A stretch of 34,660 nucleotides of DNA, from IMG/VR virus record IMGVR_UViG_3300045976_000112, positions 1 to 34,660 of that record; one strand, given 5' to 3'. This DNA is from a virus. The notes beneath the pieces are model-generated. The model was not told the DNA's origin. It saw only the letters and a program-made list of their open reading frames with translations, and did not search any database. Below are positions 22,713 to 29,982 of the stretch, piece by piece. Each line of letters starts with the position of its first letter. Positions within the stretch are counted from its first letter, which is position 1. The position numbers were made by a program, and so were the translations under genes.

Positions 22713-22919
22713 CTATTTACTCAACAAGTGATCCACTGTAACTCCGAAATATTCTGCATATGCACATAGCGTTGGTAAGCTTGGATTCTTCTTCCCTGTT
22801 TCATACCTAGAGATTGTAGCTTTCGCTCTACCAAGCCTTTCTCCTAATTCACTTTGTGACAATTTATGTTGAATACGAAGTTTATGTAATAACTCGTTGT
22901 TGACTTTATTCGGTTTCAT
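22713..22919 (-). CDS. Cro-like XRE regulator
   Basis: 68 residues. The HTH LSQSELGERLGRAKATISRYE is at about residues 19-39, and the end TLCAYAEYFGVTVDHLLSK is typical of single-domain XRE proteins. It is divergent from the CI-type gene and shares operators with it. The promoter on the minus strand is TTGCCT, 17 nt, TATAAT (about 22949-22977), overlapped by operator O2. Confidence 0.85.
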   Translation of the reverse strand: MKPNKVNNELLHKLRIQHKLSQSELGERLGRAKATISRYETGKKNPSLPTLCAYAEYFGVTVDHLLSK

Positions 22920-22958
22920 TTGTCATCACCTCGTTTACAATTTTGATTATACACGCAT

Positions 22959-22975
22959 GTTACCCACAAGGCAAC
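22959..22975. promoter_or_regulatory. Operator O2 in the cro promoter
   Basis: GTTACCCACAAGGCAAC, 17 bp dyad between the -35 and -10 of the leftward cro promoter; a repressor bound here would block cro. Confidence 0.75.
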
Positions 22976-23075
22976 ATATATTTTTAAAAAAGTTTATTAT
23001 TTATTTTTAGGGAGAATATATAAATAGAAAATCACCGAAAAATATAAAAAGTTTGATATAAAAATCTGGTTTTTC

Positions 23076-23133
23076 GTTTACTTAGAGGTAACTTTCATAT
23101 TAATATATAAAAGAAGGTGACCCGTGGGGTAAC
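23076..23133. promoter_or_regulatory. Operators O3 and O4 in the cI promoter
   Basis: O3 is GTTTACTTAGAGGTAAC (23076-23092) and covers a TTTACT -35 element; O4 is GTGACCCGTGGGGTAAC (23117-23133) and lies downstream of TAATAT. Both are 17-bp dyads matching O1 and O2 (shared form GTTACC-N5-GGTAAC). They suit positive or negative autoregulation of the repressor gene at 23158. Confidence 0.72.
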
Positions 23134-23157
23134 TTTTCTTAAGGGGGAAAAATTAAA

Positions 23158-23496
23158 ATGTTCAATGAACGATTGAAACAATTAAGAATTGAAAACAACT
23201 ACACTCAGCAAGAATTAGCTGATTTAACTGAACTATCAAAACCAACAATTTCTCGATTCGAGGGTAATAAGAAGACTCCATCAAGAGAGTCAGTGACTAA
23301 GATTGCTAAAGTATTTAACGTTTCTACAGATTATCTATTAGGTTTATCAGATCACAGGAATCTAGATGAAAACCAATCTTCAGAAGTGAAAGTGGAATTA
23401 AACAACATGATCAATAAAATTGAAAAACTTAGTGAAGACCAACAGAAAATGATATTAAACATGATTAAAGGTGCAGTAAACAGTTTAGACGATTGA
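23158..23496 (+). CDS. CI-type XRE repressor
   Basis: 112 residues. The N-terminal HTH (TQQELADLTELSKPTISRFE, residues 16-35) has the usual TPSRESVTKIAKVFNVSTDYLLG extension. A helical C-terminus (residues 70-112) for dimerisation follows; there is no LexA-like peptidase domain. So it cannot self-cleave after DNA damage, and relief would come from the antirepressor. AAGGGGG lies upstream. A terminator follows at 23487-23531. Confidence 0.85.
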   Translation: MFNERLKQLRIENNYTQQELADLTELSKPTISRFEGNKKTPSRESVTKIAKVFNVSTDYLLGLSDHRNLDENQSSEVKVELNNMINKIEKLSEDQQKMILNMIKGAVNSLDD

Positions 23497-23531
23497 TGGC
23501 GAAGTTCAGCTGACAATCGTCTATTTTTTTA
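23487..23531 (+). terminator. Terminator of the CI-type gene
   Basis: GACGATTG at the end of the gene pairs with CAATCGTC; TATTTTTTT follows on the plus strand. It separates this gene from the converging aimR-aimP transcript. Confidence 0.75.
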
Positions 23532-23532
23532 T

Positions 23533-23652
23533 TTACTCTTCCGATTGGAATTGATTCATTTGCTCCATGATTGTATTTAACGCTGAAATTGCCCCTTGAT
23601 CTCCACTCTTTGCTGCACAGATTAACACTTCTAACTCTGTATACTTCTCCAT
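23533..23652 (-). CDS. 39-residue peptide downstream of aimP
   Basis: ATG 23652 with GGGGG 7 nt upstream. MEKYTELEVLICAAKSGDQGAISAL... contains the A-x3-GD-x2-A-x2-L pattern found at the start of small sigma-factor-like regulators, but it is far too short to be one. It occupies the place where aimX lies in SPbeta-like phages (after aimR-aimP) and is separated from aimP by two hairpins (23700-23795). Whether peptide or RNA matters cannot be told. Confidence 0.55.
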   Translation of the reverse strand: MEKYTELEVLICAAKSGDQGAISALNTIMEQMNQFQSEE

Positions 23653-23699
23653 CCTAAAACCCCCAACTTCTCCATAGTAGTTTGTGAACTATTCACATA

Positions 23700-23795
23700 G
23701 TTTCGGTTTTTGCTTTTTTTCATAAAAACCGAACTTCCCCTAAAAGCACGAAATGCGACCATCCTTTTCAGGACAATCGCATTCGAATATCTATT
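23700..23795 (-). promoter_or_regulatory. Two hairpins between aimP and the 39-residue ORF
   Basis: The first (about 23755-23793, minus strand) has AATGCGA/TCGCATT with an inner TCCT-GAAA-AGGA. The second (about 23702-23737) is a 10-bp TTCGGTTTTT/AAAAACCGAA hairpin. A small GTGAA/TTCAC dyad follows. Neither is a perfect intrinsic terminator on the minus strand. They could act as a pause or conditional terminator in the arbitrium transcript. Confidence 0.5.
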
Positions 23796-23803
23796 ATTAA
23801 ATT

Positions 23804-23956
23804 TTACCAGCCGCCACCGCCTGGTTCGTTTGAATACATAATTACATTTTCGTAGCTTGCTGCTTCTTGCTTCGGCTCTTCAACTTTTTTGTCAGCTGAG
23901 AAAGCGAATACTCCAGCAATTGCTAAGATCGGTAAAAGCATTAAAATTTTTTTCAA
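23804..23956 (-). CDS. aimP: AimP arbitrium peptide precursor
   Basis: 50 residues from TTG 23956, with GAGGTG 6 nt upstream, directly after aimR. Residues 1-21 are a classical signal peptide (KKILMLLPILAIAGVFAFSA). A Lys/Glu/Gln-rich spacer follows, and the chain ends MYSNEPGGGGW. AimP precursors are secreted by Sec and trimmed to a short C-terminal pheromone. If ten residues are released the signal would be YSNEPGGGGW. From memory, Waukesha92 uses a ten-residue peptide ending SEPGGGGW, so this looks like a neighbouring specificity with an extra Asn. Confidence 0.82.
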   Translation of the reverse strand: MKKILMLLPILAIAGVFAFSADKKVEEPKQEAASYENVIMYSNEPGGGGW

Positions 23957-23995
23957 TAAATTCACCTCTTCTCATAAGATTATTATACCATTTTT

Positions 23996-25201
23996 TCAAT
24001 TATAGCCCAAGTATAATTTAGGTAAATTTGCATAAAAAAGGCTCTTCTTTTCTAGAAACATTTTGTGCGATTTTTCCAATAAATATTTATCATTTCTAGC
24101 TAATCCCATATAACAAGTTTGGAATTCATTTAATGAACCATTTTCTTTTTCAATCTCTAACAAATACATTTCTGCTTTTTCTTTATTCCCTTTTTGTAAT
24201 TCTAAATATACATGTCCATCTTTATCTACCCCTGAATAAACATCTTGAATGTCACGATAATGATGGATTTTCAAAAAGATTAAAGTGTTATTAACTCTTT
24301 GTACTTTCCTTTTTATATCTTCATTATCTTTGAATTTTCCATCATTCAACATAGATAGCGCACATTCTAAGTACTTCTTAGATTTTCTGTAATCTTCGAA
24401 TATATACGATTCGCCTAAGTTATAAAACGCATTAGCTTTTTGAATTGCAAAATTAGGATTTTTGTCGCAAATCTTAAAAAGTTCTATAGAGTTTTTGCGT
24501 GCGTTTTCAATTTCATTTTGCATTAAATATGTTACACACATACCTTCTTTTATTCGAACTAAATAGCTATTGCGGATGAACTTGTTAGAGATTTTAAGCG
24601 CTTTTTTCTCTACACGAACTATTCTTTTGAATAACAATTTATATTCTTTCATTTGGTAAAGTGTTTGACATAGTAGTATTTCGATGAAAATTTTCATTTC
24701 TTTAGATGAAACTTCACTCTTTTTACTATCTAAATCATCATAAAACGCGTAAGGATCGTACTTGGGTTCATTACCTTGTTTATCTCTACAATGTTCGTAA
24801 ATTATTTGATAAACACTTGCCCATTCCCTATTCAGTTCTGTTGGTGATGTCAATTCATGTGCAATTAACTCTTTTAAAGAATCGAATTCTCGCCGGAATG
24901 CTGCGTACTCCAAAGCTTCCCTTTTATTTTCTGGTTTAGCATATGATAGATAATCGAAAATCATATCATTTTTAATTTCTGGAGCTGGTTGTTCGTATAA
25001 CCGCATAATGATTTTCACTAAATAAATAAAACTAATTTCAGTGTTCCCGTTAAGGATGTCAGATAAAGTACTTTTAGCGATCCCAATGTACTTTGCTAGC
25101 TCTTCTCTAGTAATCTTAGAAGCGAATAGATCGTCTGAAATTTTCCTTATTAATTCATTCATTACCTGGTGTTTATCTTCCTCAAACGTTATCTCATGCA
25201 C
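23996..25201 (-). CDS. aimR: AimR arbitrium receptor / regulator
   Basis: 401 residues. A single HTH at residues 30-52 (TREELAKYIGIAKSTLSDIL) is followed by TPR-like helical repeats over the rest (for example NAFYNLGESYIFEDYRKSKKYLECAL). This is the AimR plan and length (about 380-400), and a pheromone precursor follows at once. AimR dimers act on downstream lysogeny control and lose activity when bound by the peptide. GTG 25201 starts it, with AAGGGGG 9 nt before; the nearby ATG is out of frame. The -10 box lies at 25279-25274 on the minus strand. Confidence 0.88.
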   Translation of the reverse strand: MHEITFEEDKHQVMNELIRKISDDLFASKITREELAKYIGIAKSTLSDILNGNTEISFIYLVKIIMRLYEQPAPEIKNDMIFDYLSYAKPENKREALEYAAFRREFDSLKELIAHELTSPTELNREWASVYQIIYEHCRDKQGNEPKYDPYAFYDDLDSKKSEVSSKEMKIFIEILLCQTLYQMKEYKLLFKRIVRVEKKALKISNKFIRNSYLVRIKEGMCVTYLMQNEIENARKNSIELFKICDKNPNFAIQKANAFYNLGESYIFEDYRKSKKYLECALSMLNDGKFKDNEDIKRKVQRVNNTLIFLKIHHYRDIQDVYSGVDKDGHVYLELQKGNKEKAEMYLLEIEKENGSLNEFQTCYMGLARNDKYLLEKSHKMFLEKKSLFYANLPKLYLGYN

Positions 25202-25230
25202 TGCATTTTGCCCCCTTGTTGGACAAAAAA

Positions 25231-25273
25231 GACACGTTGCCCCTAGGCTTTTACATTTAAAGGAAAACGTGTC
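25231..25273. promoter_or_regulatory. Inverted repeat in the aimR leader
   Basis: GACACGTT at 25231-25238 and AACGTGTC at 25266-25273, 27 bases apart. The right half overlaps the predicted aimR start site. A long-range operator or a leader hairpin followed by TTTTTT on the minus strand are both possible. Confidence 0.5.
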
Positions 25274-25304
25274 ATTATATCTAGGTTGTGTGTTATAATT
25301 ATGT

Positions 25305-25398
25305 ATGAAGACTTATGACAAGTGTTTTCCCTAGTCGGATTAGGGAGGACGGTGTAAGAGTGTTACCAGCACTACTTGCACAGTCATGGGTCTTTTTT
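25305..25398 (+). ncRNA. Structured small RNA beside aimR (partner of the RNA at 30870)
   Basis: An extended -10 promoter (TGTTATAAT, 25291-25299) precedes a compact 94-nt RNA. A closing stem of 10 pairs (25310-25319 with 25383-25392, two G-U pairs on this strand) is followed by TTTTTT. Inside are two hairpins: CCCTA/TAGGG at 25329-25345, and 25352-25381 (GTGTAAG-A-GTG with CAC-T-CTTGCAC) with the 7-nt loop UUACCAG. The closing stem thus doubles as terminator. The promoter overlaps the divergent aimR promoter. Its exposed loop is complementary to three loops of the RNA at 30870-31048. Confidence 0.7.
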
Positions 25399-25704
25399 AC
25401 GTCCGTTTATTTTATTTGTTTTCATAATATCACATTTTTGGCAAATTTCAGTCATGCAGTTATCTGATAATTATTGAGAAAGTTGTAAAACCTTTATATA
25501 CCAACGTTTATCAGCTGACACGAAAACAAAATATGCAATTATGCATGAGACGTAATAATGACTCCATATGCATATATTACCATAAAATCGAACTTTTGTT
25601 CTATTTTATTTTATAATTATGATTATATTTCTATCAATATAACACAAAAGACAATAAATCTATCATTTATAGTATATCAATATGTCTATAATTATACTGA
25701 TAGT
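25399..25704. other. AT-rich regulatory stretch before the second repressor
   Basis: No gene is seen. The stretch holds the LexA-like box at 25589-25602, several TATAAT-like segments (near 25611 and 25690), and otherwise runs of A and T. The upstream part of the open frame that extends to 25558 has a composition unlike protein and is taken as leader. Confidence 0.5.
25589..25602 (+). promoter_or_regulatory. LexA (SOS) box candidate
   Basis: CGAACTTTTGTTCT fits the Bacillus LexA site CGAAC-N4-GTTCG in 9 of its 10 defined positions. It lies about 100 bases before the second XRE repressor, near AT-rich promoter-like sequence. Confidence 0.55.
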
Positions 25705-26049
25705 ATGAAAACTTTAGGTGAAACTCTAAAAAAACTTAGGAAAAGTCGTTCGCTTAGACAAGCTGATTTGGCTCATGAACTGAATCTTAGTCGCAGCCAA
25801 ATTAACAACTACGAAAACGGATTTTCTGAACCAGATCTTACAACATTATTTCGTCTCGCCTCCTTCTTTAACGTGTCGTTAGATGCGCTTACTGGACGCA
25901 CTGACGCTACTGATGATGAAAGACTACATAATACTCTAGTTGGCGTTCAAAAAACGTATGGGTCGTTATCTGAACACCAAAGAGAAAACTTCTGTAAACA
26001 ACTTGATCATTATGTACGATTCTTAGGTGAGCATAACGAAATATTGTGA
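25705..26049 (+). CDS. Second XRE-family repressor
   Basis: 114 residues from ATG 25705. The HTH RQADLAHELNLSRSQINNYE is at about residues 18-37, then PDLTTLFRLASFFNVSLDALTGR and a helical C-terminal tail. Like the CI-type protein it has no peptidase domain. There is no ribosome site before the ATG, and -10-like sequence lies very close, so a leaderless message is possible. With a LexA-like box upstream and the structured RNA at 25305 between it and aimR, it is a good candidate for the gene through which lysogeny signals converge. Confidence 0.8.
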   Translation: MKTLGETLKKLRKSRSLRQADLAHELNLSRSQINNYENGFSEPDLTTLFRLASFFNVSLDALTGRTDATDDERLHNTLVGVQKTYGSLSEHQRENFCKQLDHYVRFLGEHNEIL

Positions 26050-26125
26050 TTTGATTTCATTGTAGAAGAAATCATTTCCATTTTCTAGAGGTAAAATTTT
26101 ACATAATTTTACCAATTTATCCAAT

Positions 26126-26149
26126 GAGGGCTGCGGCTCTCTTTTTTTT
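26126..26149 (+). terminator. Terminator after the second repressor
   Basis: GAGGGC-TGCG-GCTCTC hairpin followed by eight T on the plus strand. Confidence 0.85.
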
Positions 26150-26243
26150 ATTTTCGTTCGACAAAATATGACAATATTATGATAGATTGTTTGCTATGAT
26201 AAGCTCGGAAATCTTACATTTTACATAACTGGAGGAAACAAAA

Positions 26244-26852
26244 ATGAAGAAACCGTTCTATAAAAAATGGTGGTTCTGGGTTATCGTTGTTATCGTAGTA
26301 CTTGGAGCTTACGGTAATAGTACTAAGGATAAAGAAGAAACTAAAACAGCTTCTACCGAGCCAATACAAGAGGCTAAACAGGAAACGAAGAAAGATGAAC
26401 CTAAGAAGGAAGAAGCTAAATCTGAGCCTAAAAAAGAAGAACCTAAAAAGGAACTTTCTAAAGAGGGCGAATCTTCTAAAGTTAAAATCGCTGTAGGTTC
26501 TGTTGAATCAACAGATTCAGTAGGTGGCCAATACTTAAGCGAAAAAGCGCAAGGTGTGTTTAAAGTAGTTGAAATTTCTATCACTAACAACCAAAAAGAC
26601 GCTATCACTGTCGATGCTAACAGCTTCAAGTTAGTTGATAATCAAGATCGTGAATTTAAATATTCTACACAAGCTCAAACGGCTTTTGATGTAGGTAATG
26701 GTGGTAAATCTGATTTCTTCTTAAAACAACTTAATCCTGGTTTAACTCAAACAGGAAAAATCATTTTTGATGTTCCTGCTGACGCACAAGGCTTAGTTTT
26801 AAAAGCTCGCGGCGGTATGATGGGTAAAGAAATCAAGTTGAAAGTAGAATAG
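26244..26852 (+). CDS. Membrane-anchored DUF4352 surface protein
   Basis: 202 residues. Basic start, one membrane helix (residues 9-23, WWFWVIVVIVVLGAY), then a Lys/Glu/Pro-rich spacer (30-75) that would cross the wall. An immunoglobulin-like DUF4352 domain follows from about residue 80 (VKIAVGSVESTDSV, ISITNNQKDAITVDANSFKL, IIFDVPADAQGLVL). Such proteins are frequent in B. cereus prophage lysogeny modules, perhaps altering the host surface. GGAGG is upstream and its own terminator lies at 26859-26880. Confidence 0.82.
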   Translation: MKKPFYKKWWFWVIVVIVVLGAYGNSTKDKEETKTASTEPIQEAKQETKKDEPKKEEAKSEPKKEEPKKELSKEGESSKVKIAVGSVESTDSVGGQYLSEKAQGVFKVVEISITNNQKDAITVDANSFKLVDNQDREFKYSTQAQTAFDVGNGGKSDFFLKQLNPGLTQTGKIIFDVPADAQGLVLKARGGMMGKEIKLKVE

Positions 26853-26858
26853 TTGAAG

Positions 26859-26880
26859 GCACTCGAAAGAGTGCTTTTAT
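26859..26880 (+). terminator. Terminator after the DUF4352 gene
   Basis: GCACTC-GAAA-GAGTGC stem followed by TTTTATTTA. Confidence 0.8.
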
Positions 26881-26912
26881 TTATGAATTCATGCATAGAA
26901 GGAGATTGAAAA

Positions 26913-27740
26913 GTGAAACTGACTTTATTTACAATATCTAACGAACAAATTAAAGAACAATTGAGCAAGTTACAAACTAAGGTTGAATCTTTGGAGACTG
27001 TAAAAGACGTTCAAGATAAGATTATATCTGCTAAAGACAGTCAAATAACATTCTTGCAAGGGGAAATATCAAGTATAGTCACTTGGGTTACCTGGGGGGC
27101 AGGAATCGTAATCACTCTTGCATCCGCTGCTTTCATTTTCATTAAACTTTTAGAGAACAAAGCTAAGAAAAAAATTGAAGAAGCGGAAAATGCATTGCAA
27201 TCAGCTACACAACAGTTAGCGCAAATTGAAATTGCAAAACAAGAAACTGAAACTAACTTAACTAAATCGAATGAAAAAATAAATCAATTAAATTCTTTAA
27301 TTGATGAATCTAACAATATAGCAACCATTGCTCAAGAAAAATTAGAGAATTTAGAAGAAAAACAACACGAACTTACTCTTTCTATTCATTCAGTTACCAC
27401 TAACCAAAAAGCTGATGTACAATTAAAAAGTATAAGCTTCACTTTAAATTACATAATAAAAGCAATACAAGATATAAAGACAAAAATTAACGAAAACTAT
27501 TTTGAAGCTACTCAATCGAATGAAAACAAAATACTAAGTTTAGCCAAAAAACATGATCAGTTATTAGCTAAATCTATTTTCTTAGAAACTAGCATAAATC
27601 AATCGATAAAATTAGAGCAAATAGTTAGTGATTCCATTTTAAATAATTTAGAGAATTTAGAAATAGAATGCAGAAGCTTTAGTATCGAAGTATTAGATTG
27701 CATAGAAGAAATATTTGAAAACAATAAGGAAAGTAAATAA
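26913..27740 (+). CDS. Membrane coiled-coil protein, unknown
   Basis: 275 residues from GTG 26913, with AAGGAG 8 nt upstream. Residues 11-50 form a coiled coil, 54-79 a single membrane helix (IVTWVTWGAGIVITLASAAFIFI), and 83-270 a long coiled coil rich in Asn, Gln, Glu and Lys. The fold is like LemA/kinesin-like stalks with no enzymatic motif. It sits between the DUF4352 and FRG genes in a module expected to be active in the lysogen, so a role in host defence is conceivable but unproven. A terminator follows at 27757-27780. Confidence 0.7.
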   Translation: MKLTLFTISNEQIKEQLSKLQTKVESLETVKDVQDKIISAKDSQITFLQGEISSIVTWVTWGAGIVITLASAAFIFIKLLENKAKKKIEEAENALQSATQQLAQIEIAKQETETNLTKSNEKINQLNSLIDESNNIATIAQEKLENLEEKQHELTLSIHSVTTNQKADVQLKSISFTLNYIIKAIQDIKTKINENYFEATQSNENKILSLAKKHDQLLAKSIFLETSINQSIKLEQIVSDSILNNLENLEIECRSFSIEVLDCIEEIFENNKESK

Positions 27741-27905
27741 TCTAATTTAAAGAAAAGGCACCTTAGGGTGTCTCTTTTTATTTCAAACTAAATGGTGATA
27801 TGATAAATAAGTAGATTAATAAATATAAAGAGGTTATACATAAATTAATGAGATAACAGTGGCACTTGTAGAGGTGCTTTTATTATTTTAATTCCGGAGG
27901 TTATT
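27741..27905 (+). terminator. Two terminator hairpins between coiled-coil and FRG genes
   Basis: AGGCACC-TTAG-GGTGTCT with TCTTTTTAT at 27757-27780, and GGCAC/GGTGC with TTTTATTATTTT at about 27861-27889. The first is repeated almost exactly at about 29299-29320 after the FRG gene. The -10-like TATGAT near 27800 may start a short RNA between them. Confidence 0.6.
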
Positions 27906-29060
27906 ATGACAAATATAGAACTATATTCACACCGCGACAGACCAGGACATATCCCTGAAAAAGAGGTTGTAGATGATTTAGCCAGTTATATTAAATTATT
28001 TTCTGACGGACAACTTGAAAATTATTACTTTAGAGGGGAACCAACTAATTATCAAGATACCATATCCTCAGCATTAAGAGGTAAGGGATTACATTCATAC
28101 ATTGAAATAAAGGAAGAATTTCATAAGGAATATCCATTTTTTTATATGAAAAATAAATTTAAACGAGAAGTTTGGCATAAATTATCTTCTGATGAACGAA
28201 TGCATTTTTCTGCTTTTTCACAACATCATGGAATTCCAACAAATCTTATTGATATAACATCCTCTCCATTAGTAGCATTATATTTTGCTTGTCAAGAATT
28301 CGAAGCACCAGGAGGTAACAAACAAGATTTTGATCAGGAACGTGGTTTTGTATATCTGTTTGAAGATTCATTCGTTGATATCACAAATATTTTAAACAAA
28401 TTTGAAGATGATGATATATTAGAGTTATTTGCTTACAATAGACGTAATGCATTTATTGATATGTATAACATATTTTTAGATTTTCAAAATAAGCATCCCA
28501 AAAAATTCTACCAATATTTAAAAAAATTAAATGAAGAATATTACGCTTATTTTGGAAGAATGCCAGGGGAACACCTTATCCTCGAAGATCTTCCGAATCC
28601 ACAAGGGCATTATGAGATCATCATAACCGCTGCAACTGATAAAATAATAAACAATGATGATAAACTTAAAAAAATATACAACCAAATAGATGATATTTCC
28701 GATGTTGTATTTTTATATACTGCCTCCCTTCAAATCTTCTTAAAAAATCTATTAGATGGTGAAGAATTTACACATTGGTTTGAAAACATAATGCCAAATT
28801 TCAAATATGAACCAATATTAAGTTTTGAGCGAGGGCGTAATCAACAAGGGTTATTTATATATCAAACTTATTTAAACTATATTCATAGTCCCTTTAAAAT
28901 ACGTACACTCACTCGACAAAGAGTTTCGCTAGATAAAATATTTGTTATTAACAATAAGAAAAAAATTCTAGATGAACTTGATTTTATAGGAATTAACGAA
29001 AAGTTTATCTATGGAGATTATGATAATATTGCTAAATACATAAAAAGAAAATTTCAATAA
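27906..29060 (+). CDS. FRG-domain protein (likely defence cargo)
   Basis: 384 residues from ATG 27906, with GGAGG 5 nt upstream. The FRG domain is obvious: YYFRGEPTNY (the Phe-Arg-Gly at 42-44), then FSAFSQHHGIPTNLIDITSSPLVALYFAC at about 101-129. The rest is a large helical region without a second familiar domain. FRG proteins are common in phage and plasmid defence genes, where they are suspected to act in abortive infection; the biochemistry is not established. Higher AT content than neighbours suggests separate acquisition. Confidence 0.85.
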   Translation: MTNIELYSHRDRPGHIPEKEVVDDLASYIKLFSDGQLENYYFRGEPTNYQDTISSALRGKGLHSYIEIKEEFHKEYPFFYMKNKFKREVWHKLSSDERMHFSAFSQHHGIPTNLIDITSSPLVALYFACQEFEAPGGNKQDFDQERGFVYLFEDSFVDITNILNKFEDDDILELFAYNRRNAFIDMYNIFLDFQNKHPKKFYQYLKKLNEEYYAYFGRMPGEHLILEDLPNPQGHYEIIITAATDKIINNDDKLKKIYNQIDDISDVVFLYTASLQIFLKNLLDGEEFTHWFENIMPNFKYEPILSFERGRNQQGLFIYQTYLNYIHSPFKIRTLTRQRVSLDKIFVINNKKKILDELDFIGINEKFIYGDYDNIAKYIKRKFQ

Positions 29061-29388
29061 AATATAGATTTTGTTCACTTTTATGATACATTTATGAAAT
29101 ATTCATATGTTACGTTATATAAGTCCTTTTTGGATTATATTCATTCTGTCAAAAAGTCCTGGTCCCCTCTAGGGCTTTTTACGTTTAAATAAAGAGTTAC
29201 CGTAATTCACAATGACTTACATTACTTAACATGGTAAAATAATATTTAGATTGGCGTCCAATACATATTATTAAAATTAAGATGGTTCAAGTCGGAGGAA
29301 GGCACCTTAGGGTGTCTTTTCTTGTTGTATTATAACTTTTATAGGGTAGCATCAATAACTCGCTTAGAGTATGTTTTGAATCCCCCTA
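29061..29388. other. Intergenic stretch with two terminator-like hairpins
   Basis: AAAAAGTCCT / AGGGCTTTTT hairpin at about 29152-29181, and AAGGCACC-TTAG-GGTGTCTTTTC at 29299-29320, the latter a copy of the hairpin at 27757. No gene is seen. Confidence 0.6.
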
Positions 29389-29982
29389 TTACATTTTGAC
29401 ACCAGAATCACAATATTTATACGTCATTCGATTTGATTTAGGAGAAATATTCTCAAACCCTAATTTGCAATAAAAGGAAACTAATTCATCTTGATTTAGC
29501 GCATTTCCTAGTTTGTATACAGAAGTACAAGCGGTCAAATATAGTTCTGAAAAATCCTGAGATCGCCCCCAAGCTATTACTTTTTTCATCATATATGTAG
29601 CAAATCCTTGATTTCTGTATTCCTCATTTACCATAAGCTTTTTTATCTCTGCCTTGCCTTCAGCAATTGAACCGAATTCTAATTTTCCAATGAGTTTAGC
29701 AAAACTTTCACTTTCATATTCAAGATTAGATCCTAAATCAAACATCCATTGCTCAGCAGGGCGATCTAACTTATAAATATAGATTGCAGTAACATGACTG
29801 TCATCCAATAAATCAATGATTATATAATTATTAGTGTCTTTTAACAAAATATGAGGATATTCTTTACAACGTATATTACTTCTTCTTTGTTGTACATCTC
29901 TTTCTTTATAAAAAGAAAGTTCTCTCTGTAACTCATCTAATTCTCTCTGTAACTCATTTAATTTAGTTTTACGAAAAAACAT
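29389..29982 (-). CDS. GNAT family acetyltransferase
   Basis: 197 residues. A coiled-coil start with a direct repeat (ELQREL twice, residues 10-22) precedes the GNAT fold. Acetyl-CoA motif A is KLMVNEEYRNQGFATYMMKKVIAWG at 115-139, with R123-x2-G126, then FYCKLGFENISP. The substrate is unknown. It is convergent with the FRG gene and divergent from the plasmid-maintenance region; AGGGAG precedes the ATG. Confidence 0.85.
   Translation of the reverse strand: MFFRKTKLNELQRELDELQRELSFYKERDVQQRRSNIRCKEYPHILLKDTNNYIIIDLLDDSHVTAIYIYKLDRPAEQWMFDLGSNLEYESESFAKLIGKLEFGSIAEGKAEIKKLMVNEEYRNQGFATYMMKKVIAWGRSQDFSELYLTACTSVYKLGNALNQDELVSFYCKLGFENISPKSNRMTYKYCDSGVKM

Noticed and set aside
25318-25470. ORF through the small RNA beside aimR (several possible starts)
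   Set aside because: It runs through the predicted terminator, and the pairing of the RNA explains the sequence better than coding.
25558-25704. N-terminal extension of the second repressor
   Set aside because: The extra 49 codons are translated AT-rich leader containing the LexA-like box; the HTH protein begins naturally at 25705.
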